A DNA stretch of 64,000 nucleotides from Brienomyrus brachyistius (lineage: Eukaryota; Chordata; Actinopteri; Osteoglossiformes; Mormyridae). The DNA is taken from positions 7,820,435 through 7,884,434 of the forward strand of contig NC_064538.1 in assembly GCF_023856365.1 (NCBI RefSeq), in the 5' to 3' direction. Both the position numbers and the translations under genes were made by a program. Positions 25,257 to 38,548 of this stretch are shown here, piece by piece. The notes below the pieces were generated by a model. That model searched no databases and was not told the DNA's origin. It saw only the letters and a program-made list of their open reading frames with translations. Numbering within the stretch: the first letter of the stretch is position 1; each line of letters begins with the position of its first letter.

Positions 25257-26491
25257 AGGTAAGAACCATTTATAGACCTCAGATTTGAACCTTTTTTTCT
25301 TTAACAGAAATATTAAATGAGAAATAGTTACTCCAATGAGGTCCCAGAAAGGCCCTTTTTCCTCTATGCATACCCAAAAGCAACGGCCAGGCCGGAGATA
25401 AGAGAAGGAGAGGTTACCCTTGACAACACTGTTCTATTCCGAGAGAGTGTCCAGGACCACGGACAGCGCGCCCTGGCCCTGAGCCATGGGTCCTAAGCGT
25501 CTGCGAGCTGGGAGTTATGTAACAGTCGGGATGAAAGGAGAGGCAGAGACGCAAAAGAAACCAAGGTTTTTATTCTCTTTTCCCAAGATTAGAGACCTGT
25601 GCTGTCCACAGACTCTGCCAGTGAGAGAGGTATCTTTACAAAGACTCTTCCCCTCTCACACAATCCTCCACAGTCTCCCCTTGACACCCCAGACTGCCTT
25701 TGCTTACCTTACCTTCTCTTCTTTATGTTGGGATTTAATACTCTGGCAGGCTAACTGTGCTTTTACTTTTAATATGACCCACGCCGTAATTACTTAAAAT
25801 TTCTAATTTTAATTTAATTTAATATCTTGACCTCTTAATTTGATGCACTGAAGTTTTGCATCAGTGTCATTTTGATTGACCCCCCCATTTCGGATGTGTC
25901 ATTTCTGCAAAGACCGGATGGTGCTCTAGCCAGATGTCAAGAAAGCAGCGCTTTCTGTGCTTGGAGGGGAAAAGAAATTATGAAAAACTTCCGGGCATTT
26001 TCTATATTAAGGAACTAAGTAATGTTCGTTCACCCTCAATAATATTTTCCATACAGTGCTTCTTTTTTAAAGTGGCAGTGCCCCCATTAAAATGACTGAT
26101 GATGCTGCTGTCTCGCGAGCTCACAGCCGGGACAGTTAGACGGCAATGAATGGGGGCTCGAGGAGAAGATGCACACCAGCCCCTGGCACATGCCCACCAT
26201 CGTCAGAAGTGGGAACTTCACTGAAAACGTGAATGGGAATGCATGTCTGTGCACTGCAGCGTTTGACACAGGGCACGGCATTGCATAACAGGACAATTTC
26301 GGGGGCCCATTCCAGCTGAGCCTTACCCCATTCAGTGGTTCCACCCCCCCAAGCCTTCATTGTCGTCTCCAATGTAGCATGTGACTTAGTCTCCATTGCT
26401 TTCCTTCACTCATCTGCACAGAGCGAGCATGGCCCCTGAAGCTCTTAAAGTGTGGACTTACGCTGAATTGGAATTGAATTCTCCCCTGCAG

Positions 26492-26629
26492 AAAGTCTCC
26501 CAGTATACCATCATCATCCAGGCCACCGACATGGAGGGCAACTTGAACTTCGGGCTATCCAACACCGCCACCGCCATCATCTCAGTGACAGACGTCAACG
26601 ACAACCCGCCGGAGCTGACGGCCAGAACG
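26492..26629 (+). CDS. cdh4: cdh4 exon 8 equivalent: end of EC2, start of EC3
   Basis: This 138-bp exon, phase 0 at both ends, lies between acceptor cccctgcag and donor gtgagc and encodes 46 residues starting [26 protein letters not shown] (segment 192-200) is the calcium linker between EC2 and EC3; classical cadherins usually have PPEF here, so Leu is a mild departure. [19 protein letters not shown] is nearly identical to R-cadherin. A nearby upstream ATG at 26396 is intronic and irrelevant. Confidence 0.97.
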
Positions 26630-28424
26630 GTGAGCTGGGGGCCGGCGTGCTAGTCGTGTTGATGGGCCGAATGCAGGGGCCCGTGGGGGAGGCCAGTGAG
26701 GGAGCAGCGGATGTTGACTCAGGGTGGGTAGGTGAACCAAAACAAAGGCTCAAGAGTCATCTGAGAGTGAGAAACAGTGACAGTAACAATGGAAAACGCT
26801 GTTACATTTCCCGTGAGGACACCTAATACCATCTGTCTTGGTGGAGTGTTGCAGTGTAAAATATTGCAATTTCCCCAAGGATCCCAGTTGCTTCAGGCTT
26901 GTTTATAGGCCTGTTAAAAAAAAAATGGTGCTTATTTTTTTCCTAATCCCTTTTTGACAACGTTGTTTTTCTCCCCCTCTCTGGGTTCAAAAGCGTGGCT
27001 TATAGATGACTCACATGGTACCTCGGACGACTCTGCAATCTGTCATTCACAGCGCCGAGGTGGCGGAGAGCGGGAGACCCCCGTCCAGCACGCGCAGGGG
27101 ACCCCCCCCGGCCATTCACGGGGCGCTCAGACTGGTGTGCCTCTAATGGCCAATGGCAAAAGGCTGTTAGCAGCCAATCGGAGCGTCTTTGCCGATGATA
27201 CCGTCTCACAACCAACGGGGGCAGAGACACAAATATATATGTTTTTTTCTCATCCGCTGACTTCGCTGTGCTCTATTTCGGACCCAGCAGGTACCATCAC
27301 AGCAAGACGTGTGCTGGGGGCGATAACGGCTAGCAGAGATTTCAGGAGACATGTGTCTTTTACGCAGGAGAGGGGGGGAGCATCAACGATCGGCAGTGAC
27401 CATCGCCGTAACGACGGGCTTTAATGATATCGATAGGCGACACTTTGCGGCACAAGGTTTTTAAAGCAAAATAGAAAAATAGAGGAAGAAAAGCATTACT
27501 ACAGATGTAGCCGCGGGTAATTTAGCGTTATTGCTGTTCCTGTTTTTTCTCTTCCCCTTCTTTATTCACTAGAAATGAAATGTCTTGGTGCTGAGTGCCC
27601 TTTAGCTGGGTCTGTCCTTCTGGGTGGTTAATGCCCCCCCCCCATACTTTGGGGGGGCCCAGGCGCTGATGTTCCCTTGGAGAGTAAATGACACCTATTC
27701 CGGGGAAGCAGGAGTGCAGAGGAAGCAGCAGCATCCTGTTGATAGCGCAGAATGAGGAAACTCAGAGGGGTAATTTGTTATACCAGAGGATTAAATGAGA
27801 CGGGCAAGCAGCGCCCAGCAAGCGAGGCGAGCTCTGCACCGTGCGCTGGCAGGAGCAGCCTTGAGAGTACAGAGGGTAGGGTGGGGGAGGAGCAGGGAGG
27901 AGATGTAAGGCTGGGCGGGTAGTTGGACAGCCATCAGGGAGGAAAATTACGGCACTCGGGTTAGATGTCGGTGAAGGACCGTAGCGGAAATGGTGGAGAA
28001 TAGGGACAGTGCTGACCAAATAGGGCTAAGGGTGAGGAGTGAAAAAAATCAATAAGTCTTTATTTAAGAGAACGGCTTTGGCAATAGAGCACGGCTGCTG
28101 AGAAGCGTTTCACAGGTGTCACGGGGCGTCCCTAAGGCCTGCCGGGAGTGAGCGGATTCCACGGCAAAGGATCGGATGGGGATGCGGTGGCAGACCAGCT
28201 GGTCGGGGATGCCTCTCTCCATAAGACCTGCAGCTAGTCCCGCGGATGTAGAAGCGTTTTACTGTAAACATGCTGAAAGACACAGAGAGGAGAGACAAAG
28301 GAACCATCTCTGTAAGCTGGTTTCACTGCTATGCAAATGGGATCATGCTTCTGTATAATAATAATCTGCTTCTCCATTATAGGTAATGATATATTAATAA
28401 GGTATATGCCTGCATGGTCACTGC

Positions 28425-28935
28425 AAATATCATACCAGTCAAAAGTATGAGTACACTGGCTTTTACTGCGTTTCTCTCTATTTTAGCTATGTTTTCCACC
28501 TTATAATAAAAGGTCTTTAGGCAATGAAGTAATACATGTCAAATATCGCAACAACCCAAAGTGTCCAACATCTCATTTAAAAAAAAAATTCAGACTCTTC
28601 AAAATAACTCCCTCTTGCTTCGATGAAAACACGGCAGGCTCTTGGCTTCCGCGTGTAGCCACCTGGAATGCTTCTCTATCTGTCCTGAAGGAGGTTCCAC
28701 AAGGTCTGGGCAGAAGTTGACTACCTCGCTCTCACACTTCAATCCAACCCATCCCAAACCAGCTCTGTAGGATTTGGGTTTGGGGATTGTGGGGGCCCGG
28801 TCATCTGTCACAGCACTCCAAATCTGTTCACAAGATAAAACTTACTACATCACCTTGAGGTGTCCTTAGGGTCATTATCTTGATTAATTTTCTTGATTTT
28901 CAATAGGTGTACCCAGACTTTTGACCTGTACTGTA
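28425..28935 (-). mobile_element. Tc1/mariner-like transposon remnant, internally deleted
   Basis: The ends carry ACCAGTCAAAAGTATGAGT (left) and GACTTTTGACCTGTACTGTA-like sequence (right, 28913-28935), the typical inverted ends of fish Tc1-like elements, with a terminal TA. On the minus strand, broken frames read NDPKDTS and then NPNPTELVWDGL, the regions around the second Asp and third (E) catalytic positions of Tc1 transposases, followed by the C-terminal end. Most of the N-terminal transposase is missing and frames are disrupted, so it is a dead copy. The minus ORF at 28599-28811 is part of it. Confidence 0.85.
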
Positions 28936-29139
28936 GTTATTGTTTGTACATTCACTCGAAAGTTCTTGCTATTAATAACATATGAACTGGATCTGTCGGG
29001 CTTGTGCAGTTAAGACTTACATTCCGGCTCACATTGGGATGCACATCAGGATGGAACTGATGCTGGGACTCAGACTCATTAAAAGAGGGACTCACATGTG
29101 TACTCTGCCCAGGGTGTACAAGCTGCTCTCACACTGAGA

Positions 29140-29545
29140 TTCACACTGGCGATTCACATGCAGAGTCACACTGGAGATTAAGACCAGGATTCATATACAG
29201 AGTCACTCTGGGGATTAAGACAAGGATTCACATACAGAATCACACTAGGGATTAAGTCTAGGATTCATATGCAGAGTCAAATTGGGGATTAAGACTAGGA
29301 TTGCATGCAGAGTCACACTGGGGATTAAGACCAGGATTCATATACAGAGTCACTCTGGGGATTAAGACAAGGATTCACATACAGAATCACACTGGGGATT
29401 AAGTCTAGGATTCATATGCAGAGTCAAACTGGGGATTAAGTCTAGGATTCATATGCAGAGTCAAACTGGGGATTAAGACTAGGTTTGCATGCAGAGTTAC
29501 ATCGGGGATTAAGGCCAGGATTCACATATACTGTCCCACTGGGGA
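29140..29545. repeat. 37-bp tandem repeat
   Basis: Repeats of a unit built from GATTCATATACAGAGTCAC and TCTGGGGATTAAGACAAG, about eleven copies with substitutions and small length changes. The copies at about 29176-29285 and 29332-29435 are especially alike, pointing to duplication of a multi-unit block. Confidence 0.9.
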
Positions 29546-31779
29546 TTAGGCCACACAGGCTGATGCTGAGACTCACAGCTGAGGTAAAGCTTAGATCTAT
29601 TCTTGGACCACAACTGCATATTGGGACGTCCCTCTTTTGCGGCATCTATTCCAGGTTCCACGATGTGGCGAATTTCCTAATAACAGGGCGACACTACAGT
29701 ATATAGTGTTCTAATGCGCCCCCAGTGCGTCAGACAGCCCTGAATCATATATCCCCTGCCTGACTGCCTGCTTTCCACATCCTGCAGAGGAGTGTAGAGG
29801 TGCGGAAAAAAGTGGATAAAGGATAAAGGGTAAAATTAGTCCTGTTGTGCTAATCTATCTAGTTTACATTTTCTAGGCGCAGGAAGAAGAATTGGGTTAT
29901 AAACCCCCCCAGCTCTGGACGCTAACTCAGCTAATCAATCTGAGAGCACAGGCGGGGGGATGGGGGAGGGCCAGCACGTGCATTTCTGTTCGTGCTAATT
30001 GTGTAGACGACCTCCCATGAAAAAAAACAAAGGAAAGGCTGTTAATTGGTGCATCGCGTTCCCCAGATAGAGGCGCTCGGCATCGGAGCTAAGTAGGCCA
30101 GGTCCCTGGGCGAAGAAGCCCCCCCCCTACTGCTGCCATTAACCCTGGGCATCCCTGTTGGCCTGATCTGACCCCCTCCTGGCATCTCAGGGATGCCCCC
30201 CCCCCCGATTAATCCCGGTGCTGGGTCTGGAGGAACGAGCTTACGTAGACGGAAGGTCTCAGTACCGGTGGGCTGTTGGGGCGCAGCTGACAGGCTGGAG
30301 AAGCGCGAGGCCTGGGCTGTTCACCTCGCCTGCTCCCTGAGGAGCTGGCTTTCCACCAGGGCATCTGTGCCGTTTCAGGGCGTCTGCACAGTCCTGCTGC
30401 TGCAGGGCAAGCCATCCATAAAAATCACACAGGGTGGATTTTGTCTTCATAAATTTGCCTGAAATGTGCACATTTTTTGTACATCACCATCCATCCAAAT
30501 TCGGCTTGGCAGCAGCGATTCCGCAGTGAGGCGGCTTTTTCCTTCCGTCCCGTTTCGCCACTCATCCTCTCCTCCAGCCCAGCAGTTCCCCTTCTGCCTC
30601 CTCCTCTCCCCATTCCATAGCCACTCTGGCTCCTCTGCAGACAGAGGCTCAAGCGTGAAGGGGAGATAAGGTGCTTAGTGCGAGGGCTCTGCCGGCAGTA
30701 GCCGTGTGCCAGTGCCGGCGCCCCCCCACACCCCCAGGGGGGGAATTACGTCTTCATGATGATGAATTTGGAGCTGCCTCCAGGTGCACATTAGTGCTCA
30801 TCAGCAAGTCCCCCACGCCGACCCTCCACCCAAACCCTGGGACTCACCGAGGGGCTGGCCGAGGATCCCACTGGAGGCTGCCGCCATCAGCCAGGACTGC
30901 TGACTCAAGCCCCACAGAGACACAATGAAAATTCATAGACCTTTCCCATCTGAAGGCCGTAGAGTTCTGTTAAATGGCTCCAATACGGGGCGGTGGCCCC
31001 CGTGCATCGGAATCCTCATGTATGATCTGTTAGCCCTTCCAGCTCCACTGGGAGGCCGGGGAGCCCAGCTCAGAAAGAGCGCTGACTTAGCACTTGCTGA
31101 TGCAACGCTGTTGCCCTTACAGCTACAGGATATAAAGCAGTTATTTACATGAGTAGCAATTCCTCTTTTCCCTTCCGCTGTGACCTACCCATCAGCAAAA
31201 ACCTCGTTTTCCAGGTATGCCCTTAAAAATCCTATTTTTGAAATACCAAAATAAGCAAGCGCTTTTTCCACTTGTCCCCTTTGCATCCCCCTGTTCGGAC
31301 GTGCTGAGACACAATGGAGCTGTGTGAACGGGAAGGTGGTCCAGCTAAAGCCTGTTCGGGCTCAGGGACGTGGCTTCCACTGAGCCCTGGCTGCCGAGGC
31401 CTCTGGCTAAGGAGCCGATCTAGATGTTGCTGTGAAGGACATTCCCATTCTGCTGGCCAGGGAGAGTTCATTACCAGCTGGTCTATGGCCCCCACACACA
31501 TGCAGAATTTGCATTTGTGTATGACTGATCTGTAGAATATTAAGTTTTCACGTCGTTTCTTCTCAGAAGGCAAACAGAACTTGAAATAGTGTAACGGGAT
31601 AGAAAATGAAGAAGTATTTTCCCCTCTGCTTTGCAGTCTGTGTGCACGAGCTGACAAATGCATGCGTGTTTTTAGCAGGAATGCGGTTCACTGGCTCCTA
31701 CTGCGCCAAGCTGCACTAAAATCCGTTACGGTGTCATGGTAATGTGCATTCAGCAGTGCATGTTGCCGGTGCGATTCTT

Positions 31780-31880
31780 CCACCGAGAATTTGCATAGCG
31801 CTGATGATAAAATTTCAAATGAAACCAATAGGAATAATTAGGGATTATGCTCGATGTTTAATGGATTAGGCAGTCAACGG
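31780..31880. promoter_or_regulatory. Candidate enhancer: POU octamer and homeodomain sites
   Basis: Unique sequence with a perfect octamer ATTTGCAT (31789-31796), TAATTA (31835-31840) and two bicoid/OTX-type GGATTA words (31842-31847 and 31863-31868) within 80 bp. The combination fits a neural enhancer, plausible for a cadherin expressed in brain and retina, but no conservation data are available here. Inference from motif clustering only. Confidence 0.3.
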
Positions 31881-34800
31881 GGATGATACCCTTCCCAAAC
31901 TATAAAAATGAGAGGAAAAAAAGTCACGACGCTCTAGATCTAGCGTAGCTTCAAATGAGCGAGCAACAAGCACAGGTGAGGGAGTACAGCGCGGATGGGG
32001 AAGCTGTGAATATTCATGCATTGTGCTTAGGTAGCTATGGGGAAGGGAAAGCGGTACTGAGATTGAGAACTACGTGCATCCACCAGGGGGCAGACACGTA
32101 CACCCCAATGCCCCCATCCTTCACACCTCACTGGGGCACCCTTATGCTGTTAGCCACTCCATAACAATGAATTATGTCAGGCAGTCCAGACTAATTGCTG
32201 TCAGAGGGGGATGAGATGAGGGGAGCAGGAGACAAATTAGAAAAGGAGCGTTTTGTCAAAGGTAATTTTTTCACCACTCTTCCCCAGCGATGGCGTGTCA
32301 ATTTGCCGTGCGCTTGCCGAGGCCCAAACAACCCCTGCGATACTGCTGGCAGGGCCAGTCCCAGCTGCCGCCATTGTGCAGATGAATGTGCTCACCGACA
32401 CCGGCCTTGCATTTCACTGGGTCCAGACGTGCGTCCCACCCTCAATCCACACATCCTGTTGCAGTAATCCACCCCCCCCCAATGGTATAACCAGCTGTGA
32501 GGGATCCCCCCTGTCGCCCATCAATCAATAAACCAAAAAGATAAGACCCCACTCATCAATAACGCACCCAAGCCTAACACATCCAGCAAGGACCCTCCCT
32601 TTGCCAACCCGCTGAATTATGACTTCAACAGGATTGACAAGCCCAGTCACGACCGAATTACATCTTATTACACACCCCCGTGCAGAATTCCAGTCGGCAC
32701 TCTGCGGGACTTTGTACTCTATAATGGTACGAAAAGCAAACGTTACTTAACACTGTATTTATTCATATCCTAGATGCCCTGAGCTTCTTGAGATAGAATC
32801 AAAATTTTTTAGTCCTGTTAGTTTTGTTTCACTTCAGAATTTAAGTTTCACCCAAGTAGAGCTGAGTGACTGCACTGGACTCACGGGACAAAGGCGCGTT
32901 TAGATGACTTCAGAAAGCTAAACACGAAGTGCACATGCCCCGCGGCTGGGTAATAATCACTAATAATAGCACAGCAGGCCCCCTTTGTGGAAAGTGCTTC
33001 ATGTAAACATGATGAGTAATGCATTCCTTGCATGGCCTATTAATAAATCATGTTGTTTGGTGCAAAGCACAAAAAAAGACGATCATTTGATAACCAAGAT
33101 CATTATGTAAATCTATTTGTGTGCAATAAACCTAAACAAAAATTATTCTTCCAATATAAAATTATGTCGATTTCTTTGTGACACAATCACTGAATAATTC
33201 AACAAGCCTTGCAGTGCCTCTCCCTTTTTTTCATAGCGTCTTACCAACACACAGCCCACATGCTAAGGGGATATTTCAGATGTATTGTCAAGCAGTCATT
33301 CACTTAACATTCTTTTTAAGAACTGGGACTCATTCAGGGAGGAATTTATCAAGGTGTGTATATATAAAAAACAGGCCTACCACAAAATATAGAAAGAGAT
33401 GTAGCAGGTGCTAACTTAGCCTACTTCTTGAAAGATGTTCTTGAATCTGTTAGTTACATGGGGTTCTGAAGGAGACAATGCATAGGCGAGAACCCTTCGC
33501 ACGCTGCAAAGGAACCCTACCAGGGAACCCAGTGAGTGAACCCTACGATGGGACCCTGCAAGAGAAGCTGGGTGTTGATATATGGTCCCCAACCTCCCCA
33601 GTAATTAGCATACCACTGATTCCTTTTTCCTACTTTTATATTCAACTGCATTCTTCATAGGTTCCACTCAGTGCTGCTTATACTGTGTGATTCATTCCAG
33701 AATGGTGCTTAGCCTTTAGTTCTGGCTGAACTGTTTCACATCAAAGAAAAAACGTTACGCTGTCGTGTCAGATATGTAAACCTTTACAAAACATTTTTCT
33801 TTCACTTTTACAGTGCAAGGTGTGCAGTATTATATAATAAGGCGATTAGCCAGGTGATAGCGGATTGCAAGAGCTTGCACCACAGTAACCCCAGATACTA
33901 ACAGGGAGGGTTAGCACTGAGAGACCATTCCTGCTAATTCACGTTAACAACCAAACCAGTCACAGGCCGCAGTGACAGACTGCGTCGGTCAAAGCTCTGA
34001 TGTCTGTTATGCTCATTGGGTTAAAAACAGAAACTGCAGTTCCAGTTCCACTGCCCTTTACCCGCCATTCATTTTTTAACACATCGGTTCATCAGAATGA
34101 CATATTGGAGAGTTTTAATTCTCCTGTTATGCTGGGAGTCAGTTTGACCTATTTAGGTTTTTAACTTAACAGCATTACTAGTTAATCTCTGTTTCACTGT
34201 AAAAATTTAATGACTTTTCTTCCTTTGGGGACATGATCGTAGATGTGTTTTGGAAATTGCAGCCTTGCGGCCTTGTGTGGGAAAAACTGTTCAGCAATTC
34301 AAAACGATAATGTGTTTCTCTGATTTTGTGTCATTATTATTTTTTTTATGTGCTGGGCAGTTCTCAATGCACATTTATAATTATCTGAATGTACAGAAGA
34401 GGCCTTAGCTTTGTCTTACTTACTGAGGCATTACCATATGCCCAAAAATCTCAGCGAGACTGACAGCCATTGAAGTGTTATTCCAGCTTGTGTGGGGTGA
34501 TTGTGACATGTGAGAGGGCGTTTCAGAGACAGAATGTGAATTTCCTTCTAATGATTCAGTGGTAGCTGTGTCCTAATCAGATGAAAACGATGGGGAAACA
34601 CAACCAGCATCAAAAGGAGGCATCGCAAGAACGTAGGAGGGCAAATCTTCCAGCAAGCATGTCTGTGGAATCGCTTCAGATCATCTGTATTGTGATTCCT
34701 TTAAATAACCATGATACCACTGCTTGATGTGAAAAAAGACAATCTGGCTGAGATGTTTGGGTGGAGATCTCACCCATACTTCAGTGGATGAACACCTCGT

Positions 34801-36339
34801 TCTATTCAGAGGATTCTGAATTCTGTGTTTTCTAGGCAGCATGCAATGCAAATTTTTGCCATAACTGGAACTTTCAAGTATACTTGTATATGGCAGTGTT
34901 CCCTAAAGCAATTAGATTACAGTGGTGGCACTGCATTTTAGCAAAGGACTTCAGATACTGGGAACAGTAAGGAGAGAAAAGCAAGCGCTTCATGATAAAC
35001 TTCTAAATCCCTCAAAATCTGTCGATTCTTTGAAACTTTCTTTGAAAATACCTCCGTTGGGTCAGGAAGAACAACAATAGCCTCATTATGAGGACAAAGA
35101 TGCATCTCGGGGTGCAAGACAACATAAGAAGCCACAAATCATCCTGGACTGCAATTCTACTGCAGGAGAGGTCGATAATTTCAGTAGAACGACAACAGTA
35201 TATGTCTGCCAATGCGTAGCTCTCTGCTGGTCTCTGGTGAATTTCCCCATCGGTCTGTCAGCTTATAATGCTTGTCTCCCCTGGACAGACAGAAAAAAAA
35301 GAAATAGTGAAGAGTCTGGAAATTGTATCGACGCAGAATGTGCATTGAGGAAAGGCTCTCGTCAATCCCCCAATCCATAGGCAAGGCAGGGCTGGCTGCA
35401 TCGATCCCCTGCAGCTGTACCTCACAGAATCCTCCCAGAGATCAGAAGTAAACATAGGCACTGATGAAACACACACAATACGTAAGCTCTGTCTCCACAT
35501 CTTGGGTGTTAGACCAGTGAGTCATGTACCCAAAGCTGGGAACACATCTGCAAAATCTCACCTTAACATTCCTACTGAAACCTACTGGGGCATTTTTTTT
35601 TACAAAAATGAGGTTTTAATTAAGATGGAGATTAGCTTAAATAAAGCACATGCATTCACTTAACAAATATACAGTATTGCATAAAGATTTTGAGGGTCAG
35701 ATGTGTTTGCAAACAGAGGTGTATATAACAGATAAAGCGTTATCTAGGTCTTTTCTAAAGCATAGCTTACTGCCAAGCTGAGACACCTCTAGCATCACTA
35801 GCCAGACCTTTCTGTCAGATTAATACCTTTGGCGTGTGTTAACAGCCGTACGCAAAAAGCCATCTTCTGTGTGAGTTATTTTACTGGTCGTTTCACTTTG
35901 ACAAAGTTATGCGTGGCGTTGAAGCACGGTGCCACTCGTCTCTCCCGCTGCCAAGAAAGTGACAGCGAGGCGACCAAACGATCCGCAGCTCAAAAAAAAA
36001 AAAAACACCTCAGACTGGCGGAGGCAGCTTCCATCAGCGATTAATGGGGAGGTTTTGAATTTTTTTTTGTAGCAAGTGACTAAGAGAGATGTAGGCCTGC
36101 CTGCCAGCCAGCCCTGATTGACGATGACAGGCCGCGGAACGGAGCTTTCTCTGACTGCCGCTCTAATATTGATGGCCAGAGCAACATGCAGGCTTGATGA
36201 CACTAATCAGTCTAAAACCCAGCCTTGCATTACGCTGACTTCTGTGTAAGGTAGAGCTGCAGAAGTACTTTGCCGATTATCCCTTTTATTCATCCCCCTA
36301 AGGAAGCAAGTGTATTAGTACTCGCGTTCGAGTCCGTGC

Positions 36340-36740
36340 ATAAAAAAAGCATTATATAAAAACAGACATTTTAATTGCTAACACCGTTTGAAAACAAATG
36401 AAATTCTGTAAATGGCACTAATTTCACCATTAAAGAAACATCACCTTTCATCTGTAAAGACCGGACACATGTTTAAGCAGTGAATGCTGGATTTCTGCAT
36501 TAAGTAAACAGCTGATATGACACACTTAATTAACATTAGCAGTGGAAGAGATTTCTAATATGTAAATGCATAATTAATGCACTGACCTTTTCCATTTAGG
36601 GGTGTATTTTATGCTTATTAACCAGCAGAAACCTCAGAGTTTTCAAATATTTATTTTGAGCAGATGATTTATTGATGAAACTACGTGGCCTGAATTATAT
36701 ATCAATTATATATTATGTATATTAAAAGACTGTCTTTCCC
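36340..36740. promoter_or_regulatory. Candidate conserved non-coding element with homeodomain palindrome
   Basis: About 400 bp of non-repetitive AT-rich sequence. TGCATAATTAATGCA (36567-36581) has TGCAT/ATGCA arms around AATTA, a layout that could bind paired POU or homeodomain proteins. CATTAA and TTAATTAAC occur nearby. Motif evidence only. Confidence 0.25.
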
Positions 36741-38548
36741 TCTAATTCCTTAAAAGGCAGCTTACTCTGTGTTCTAAAAACAAAATGTGTTCTCAGTCTC
36801 TCTTCATCGCTCATATGGAAATCAGATTCCAGAAGACAACGGATGTGTTCGATTTCTTAATGAAACACGGCACAATACTCTTAGAATTAAGGTTGTTCAT
36901 AATCAAACCGCAATTTGTTCCGTCTCTCCCATATCATACTTTAGAATGTAGGACGAAAGGATCGATAGACAAGTCCATATGAAGATAGAGTGACAGGTTT
37001 CTTAAGGCATTTGTCACAGCTAGATAGCTATGAATGAGCAGAAGAATAATTTGATAGATGGAAAAATAAAAATACTTCTTAGACTGTTCTTAGGTTTTCT
37101 GAGGCCTTATAGAAAAACTGCATTGTTCTCTTGCCATTGATTGTTTTTAATAATAAGAATTTGTCTTATTTTGTCAAAAAAAAAAAAAAAACAAAAAGAC
37201 TATTTTAAAAAGTTTACTCTGTGCTTCGCAAACTGGGTGAAGGGAGAAAAGAATGAGGTTCTCGCCTTAGTCGAGACTGTATCTCATATAACAGAAATGC
37301 CTCATCTTCAGGGAGAATCTGTCCATCTGTATCACTGAAAAACCGCCCGATTCATATCCCCCGGACGGCCATGCCTGGAATTTAATCACAAGAATCCGTT
37401 TAAAATCCACATCTGTTTCCATCCGCGGCTGTCAATCTACACGCACTCATCTCTCCATCCATTCTCGATACCCTGTCTCCAATCTGAGATGCAGGGATGC
37501 GACACTCGTCCAGGGAGTGTGATCATTGCGATTCTCTAACTGCATGACATTACTAGAAAGAGCCATTTTCTGAGGAGAAGGTAAAGTACACCCTTGACCT
37601 CAACCAGCTCCGAGGCAATGGACCTTGAAGCCAGGCTTACATCCCCTTACATGGTGTCTGTTCTGTTGGGGTTACCCCTTATGTCTTTAAATCCAATTAA
37701 TAATTTTAGCAGGACCTCCAAGGCCTTGACTGTGCATCTGGCGTGTGATTTTCTGACTTGACATTTTGTACAAAAACATTTTTTTCTTCTTTCTTTCGCC
37801 ATCTTGGAGCTTTAGGGTTTCAGAGCATGTCTTTGGCAGGAATGCTCTCTGAAACCCAAGATAAGAGCGTGAGCCAGTTATCCACACCTGTTCCCTGTAG
37901 CTCCACCTGTCACGCGGTAGGACTAAGGTGCTAGTCTACTGGGAGATGACAACAAGCCCCCTACTCCAATTTGCTGAAGCAACCCATGTGTCACCTTGTG
38001 ATGGACATGTATGTTTTTTTTAATGTATTGGTTTGTTTATCTGGACGGTAAACATGTGTCTTGCAAGGGAGTGGTCGCATTTCGGCGACTCTGTACAGCT
38101 GTTTATGATTTCAAAGTGGATCCTTCTGCTGTGTTTTTGCAGAATGGAATGCGTGTGTGGTACGCAAAAACAGAATCTGCATATTTAATTTATTTACTGC
38201 TTACATCCGTCATGTTGCTGCAGGGGTTTGAATTCCATTCCAGCAAGATAATTAAGCTATTATTGTAAACAGCGACTGGCGTGCACTCTAAATGGTTTTA
38301 GCATTGCATGCGGAGCAGAGCTTACTGTTCAGATAATGAGATGTGTGTGGTAGGTGCTATTGCGAGGCACCACTCAGCTTGCTGGGAAGGTGGGTGAGGT
38401 GAGACTCCAAGACAAGTCCACACTCGTGTTCAATCCCTCGCCGCATGGGGACTCCGCTGTGCGTGTGGTCCAGCCTTATGAGTGACTGGTGCTTGAATCA
38501 GAACTGTAAGATGTTTTTTGTGTGTGTGTTTTTTTTTTATGACTTTAG

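Larger units (their letters stand above)
15414..26491. other. cdh4 intron 7
   Basis: An 11.1-kb phase-0 intron, gtgagt to ctcccctgcag. Contents: a 10-bp perfect inverted repeat at 16905-16947; a 10/30-bp tandem array (18561-19052); a poly-C run (19246-19264); a possible LTR-like or dispersed repeat at 20311-20556, with a vaguely similar stretch near 17.58-17.73 kb; CA arrays and an inverted copy of the dispersed repeat (21195-21540); a GACT array (23597-23681); and a 16-bp tandem array (25096-25256). The remaining ORFs, including 19351-19701 minus and 19820-20482 plus, resemble no family I know. Confidence 0.7.
26630..38548. other. cdh4 intron 8
   Basis: At 11.9 kb this is the largest visible intron, phase 0, gtgagc to gactttag. 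It contains a Tc1-like remnant (28425-28935), a 37-bp tandem array (29140-29545), GC-rich unique sequence at 30.1-31.1 kb, and AT-rich unique stretches with homeodomain/POU words at 31780-31880 and 36340-36740. Poly-A runs occur near 35.99 and 37.18 kb. No gene was recognised; the ORFs in 30.2-32.5 kb are short, overlap on both strands and have no known domains. Confidence 0.7.
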
